Assembly: GCA_964457365.1 (NCBI GenBank)
Contig: CAYWFP010000105.1
Location: 1-13,226, forward strand
DNA length: 13,226 nucleotides
Reading direction: 5' to 3'
Origin: CAYWFP01 sp964457365
GTDB taxonomy: Bacteria; Planctomycetota; SZUA-567
Below are positions 12,433-13,226 of the stretch, one piece after another. Each line of letters begins with the position of its first letter. Position 1 is the first letter of the stretch. The notes beneath the pieces are model-generated. The model had not been told where the DNA came from, did not search any database, and saw nothing but the letters and a program-made list of their open reading frames with translations. The position numbers and the translations under genes are program-made.

Positions 12433-13226
12433 ATGAGCCCGACTGTTTCACAGAAAGAGATCAACGACATCCTCTGGAATGCCTGCGACACCTTTCGCGG
12501 CACGCTGGATCCGACCCAGTACAAGGACTACATCCTCGTGATGCTGTTCATCAAGTACATGTCGGATCTCTGGAGCGACAAGCGCGATCAATATATGAAG
12601 CAGTACAACGGCGACGAGAATCGCGTCCAGCGGGCTCTTGGACGCGAACGCTTCGTCATGCCCGTTGTCGAGATCCGGGACAAGAAAGGGAAGGTTGAGG
12701 AAACGTTCCCTGCCAGCTTTGCCAGCCTCTACGAACGCCGAACCCGATCCAATATCGGGGAGTTGATCAATATCGCGCTTGAAGCCATCGAGGATGCCAA
12801 CAAGGCTAAACTGGAGAACGTGTTTCGCAACATCGACTTCAATTCCGAACCGAATCTCGGGCAGACCAAGGACAGAAACCGTCGGTTGAACCACCTGCTG
12901 GAGGATTTCGCCAAGCCGCAACTGGATCTGCGGCCCAGCCGCATCGGCAATCAAGACGTTATCGGCAACGCCTACGAATACCTGATCAGCCGCTTTGCCG
13001 CCGACGCCGGCAAGAAAGGCGGCGAATTCTACACGCCCGGCGAGGTTGCCACGCTGCTGACCCGGCTGCTTAAGGCCAAGCCCGGCGATACCATCTGCGA
13101 CCCCGCCTGCGGCTCGGGCTCGCTTCTCGTCCGCGTTGCCAAGGAGATCTCCTCCGCCAACTTCGCCCTCTTCGGCCAGGAATCCAACGGCAGCACGTGG
13201 GCGCTCTGCCGCATGAACATGTTCCT
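12433..13226 (+). CDS. hsdM: Type I restriction-modification DNA methyltransferase (M) subunit, 3'-truncated by window edge
   Basis: An open frame of 264 codons from the ATG at 12433, 4 nt after the S gene stop, running off the right edge. The N-terminal part (about 5-165) matches the HsdM helical domain: EINDILWNACDTFRGTLD, YKDYILVMLFIKYMSDLW. The catalytic domain then begins with GNAYEYLISRFAADAGKKGG, EFYTP (198-202) and S-adenosylmethionine motif I DPACGSGSLL (223-232). The methyltransferase would add a methyl group to adenine in the sequence chosen by the S subunit. The NPPF/NPPY catalytic motif expected further downstream and any hsdR gene lie outside the window. The order S then M, with the promoter before S, differs from the common R-M-S or M-S order. 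Confidence 0.93.
   Translation, partial: MSPTVSQKEINDILWNACDTFRGTLDPTQYKDYILVMLFIKYMSDLWSDKRDQYMKQYNGDENRVQRALGRERFVMPVVEIRDKKGKVEETFPASFASLYERRTRSNIGELINIALEAIEDANKAKLENVFRNIDFNSEPNLGQTKDRNRRLNHLLEDFAKPQLDLRPSRIGNQDVIGNAYEYLISRFAADAGKKGGEFYTPGEVATLLTRLLKAKPGDTICDPACGSGSLLVRVAKEISSANFALFGQESNGSTWALCRMNMF

Overview
The window is GC-rich bacterial DNA with strong AGGAGG-type ribosome binding sites and many 4-bp ATGA gene overlaps. It looks like an accessory or defence-type region of a Gram-negative-like bacterium that uses sigma-54. The sequence does not fix the taxon; a PVC-group or proteobacterial origin is only a guess. There are no tRNA or rRNA genes, CRISPR arrays or transposases.

Layout from left to right: (1) 1-2816, plus strand: the 3' part of a membrane family 2 glycosyltransferase, a class III nucleotide-cyclase-like protein that overlaps it by 8 bp, and a small coiled-coil protein. 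(2) 2829-6939, minus strand, convergent with block 1: a tightly overlapping three-gene operon. In transcription order these are an SMC/ABC-type ATPase, a soluble histidine kinase with N-terminal HEAT-like repeats, and a response regulator with a winged-helix output. (3) 7240-9291, minus strand: a sigma-54 activator whose sensor domain resembles a DHH phosphoesterase that has lost its catalytic residues, followed by a short two-TM/HAMP protein with no output domain. (4) 9493-9950, plus strand: two small unknown proteins, divergent from the activator. (5) 10054-11667, plus strand: a membrane-anchored coiled-coil protein with a C-terminal GIY-YIG (T5orf172/Mug113-like) domain. (6) 11820 to the right edge: a single-TRD type I specificity (S) subunit followed by a partial HsdM methyltransferase. 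Their strong sigma-70 promoter is bracketed by a duplicated operator-like repeat.

The most interesting result concerns regulation. Two near-consensus sigma-54 promoters, CTGGCACG-N4-TTGTC (minus, 7013-6997) and CTGGCACA-N4-TTGTA (plus, 9430-9446), share the same uncommon T in the -12 box. They lie before the ATPase-kinase-regulator operon and before the small-protein operon, with the sigma-54 activator between them. The inferred model is that the pseudo-DHH activator senses a ligand, perhaps a nucleotide or RNA end, and switches on both flanking operons. Blocks 2-4 would then be one inducible stress or defence system. I do not recognise this arrangement as a named system. The flanking cyclase-like pair, GIY-YIG protein and type I R-M genes fit a defence-island setting, but that is inference from gene content.
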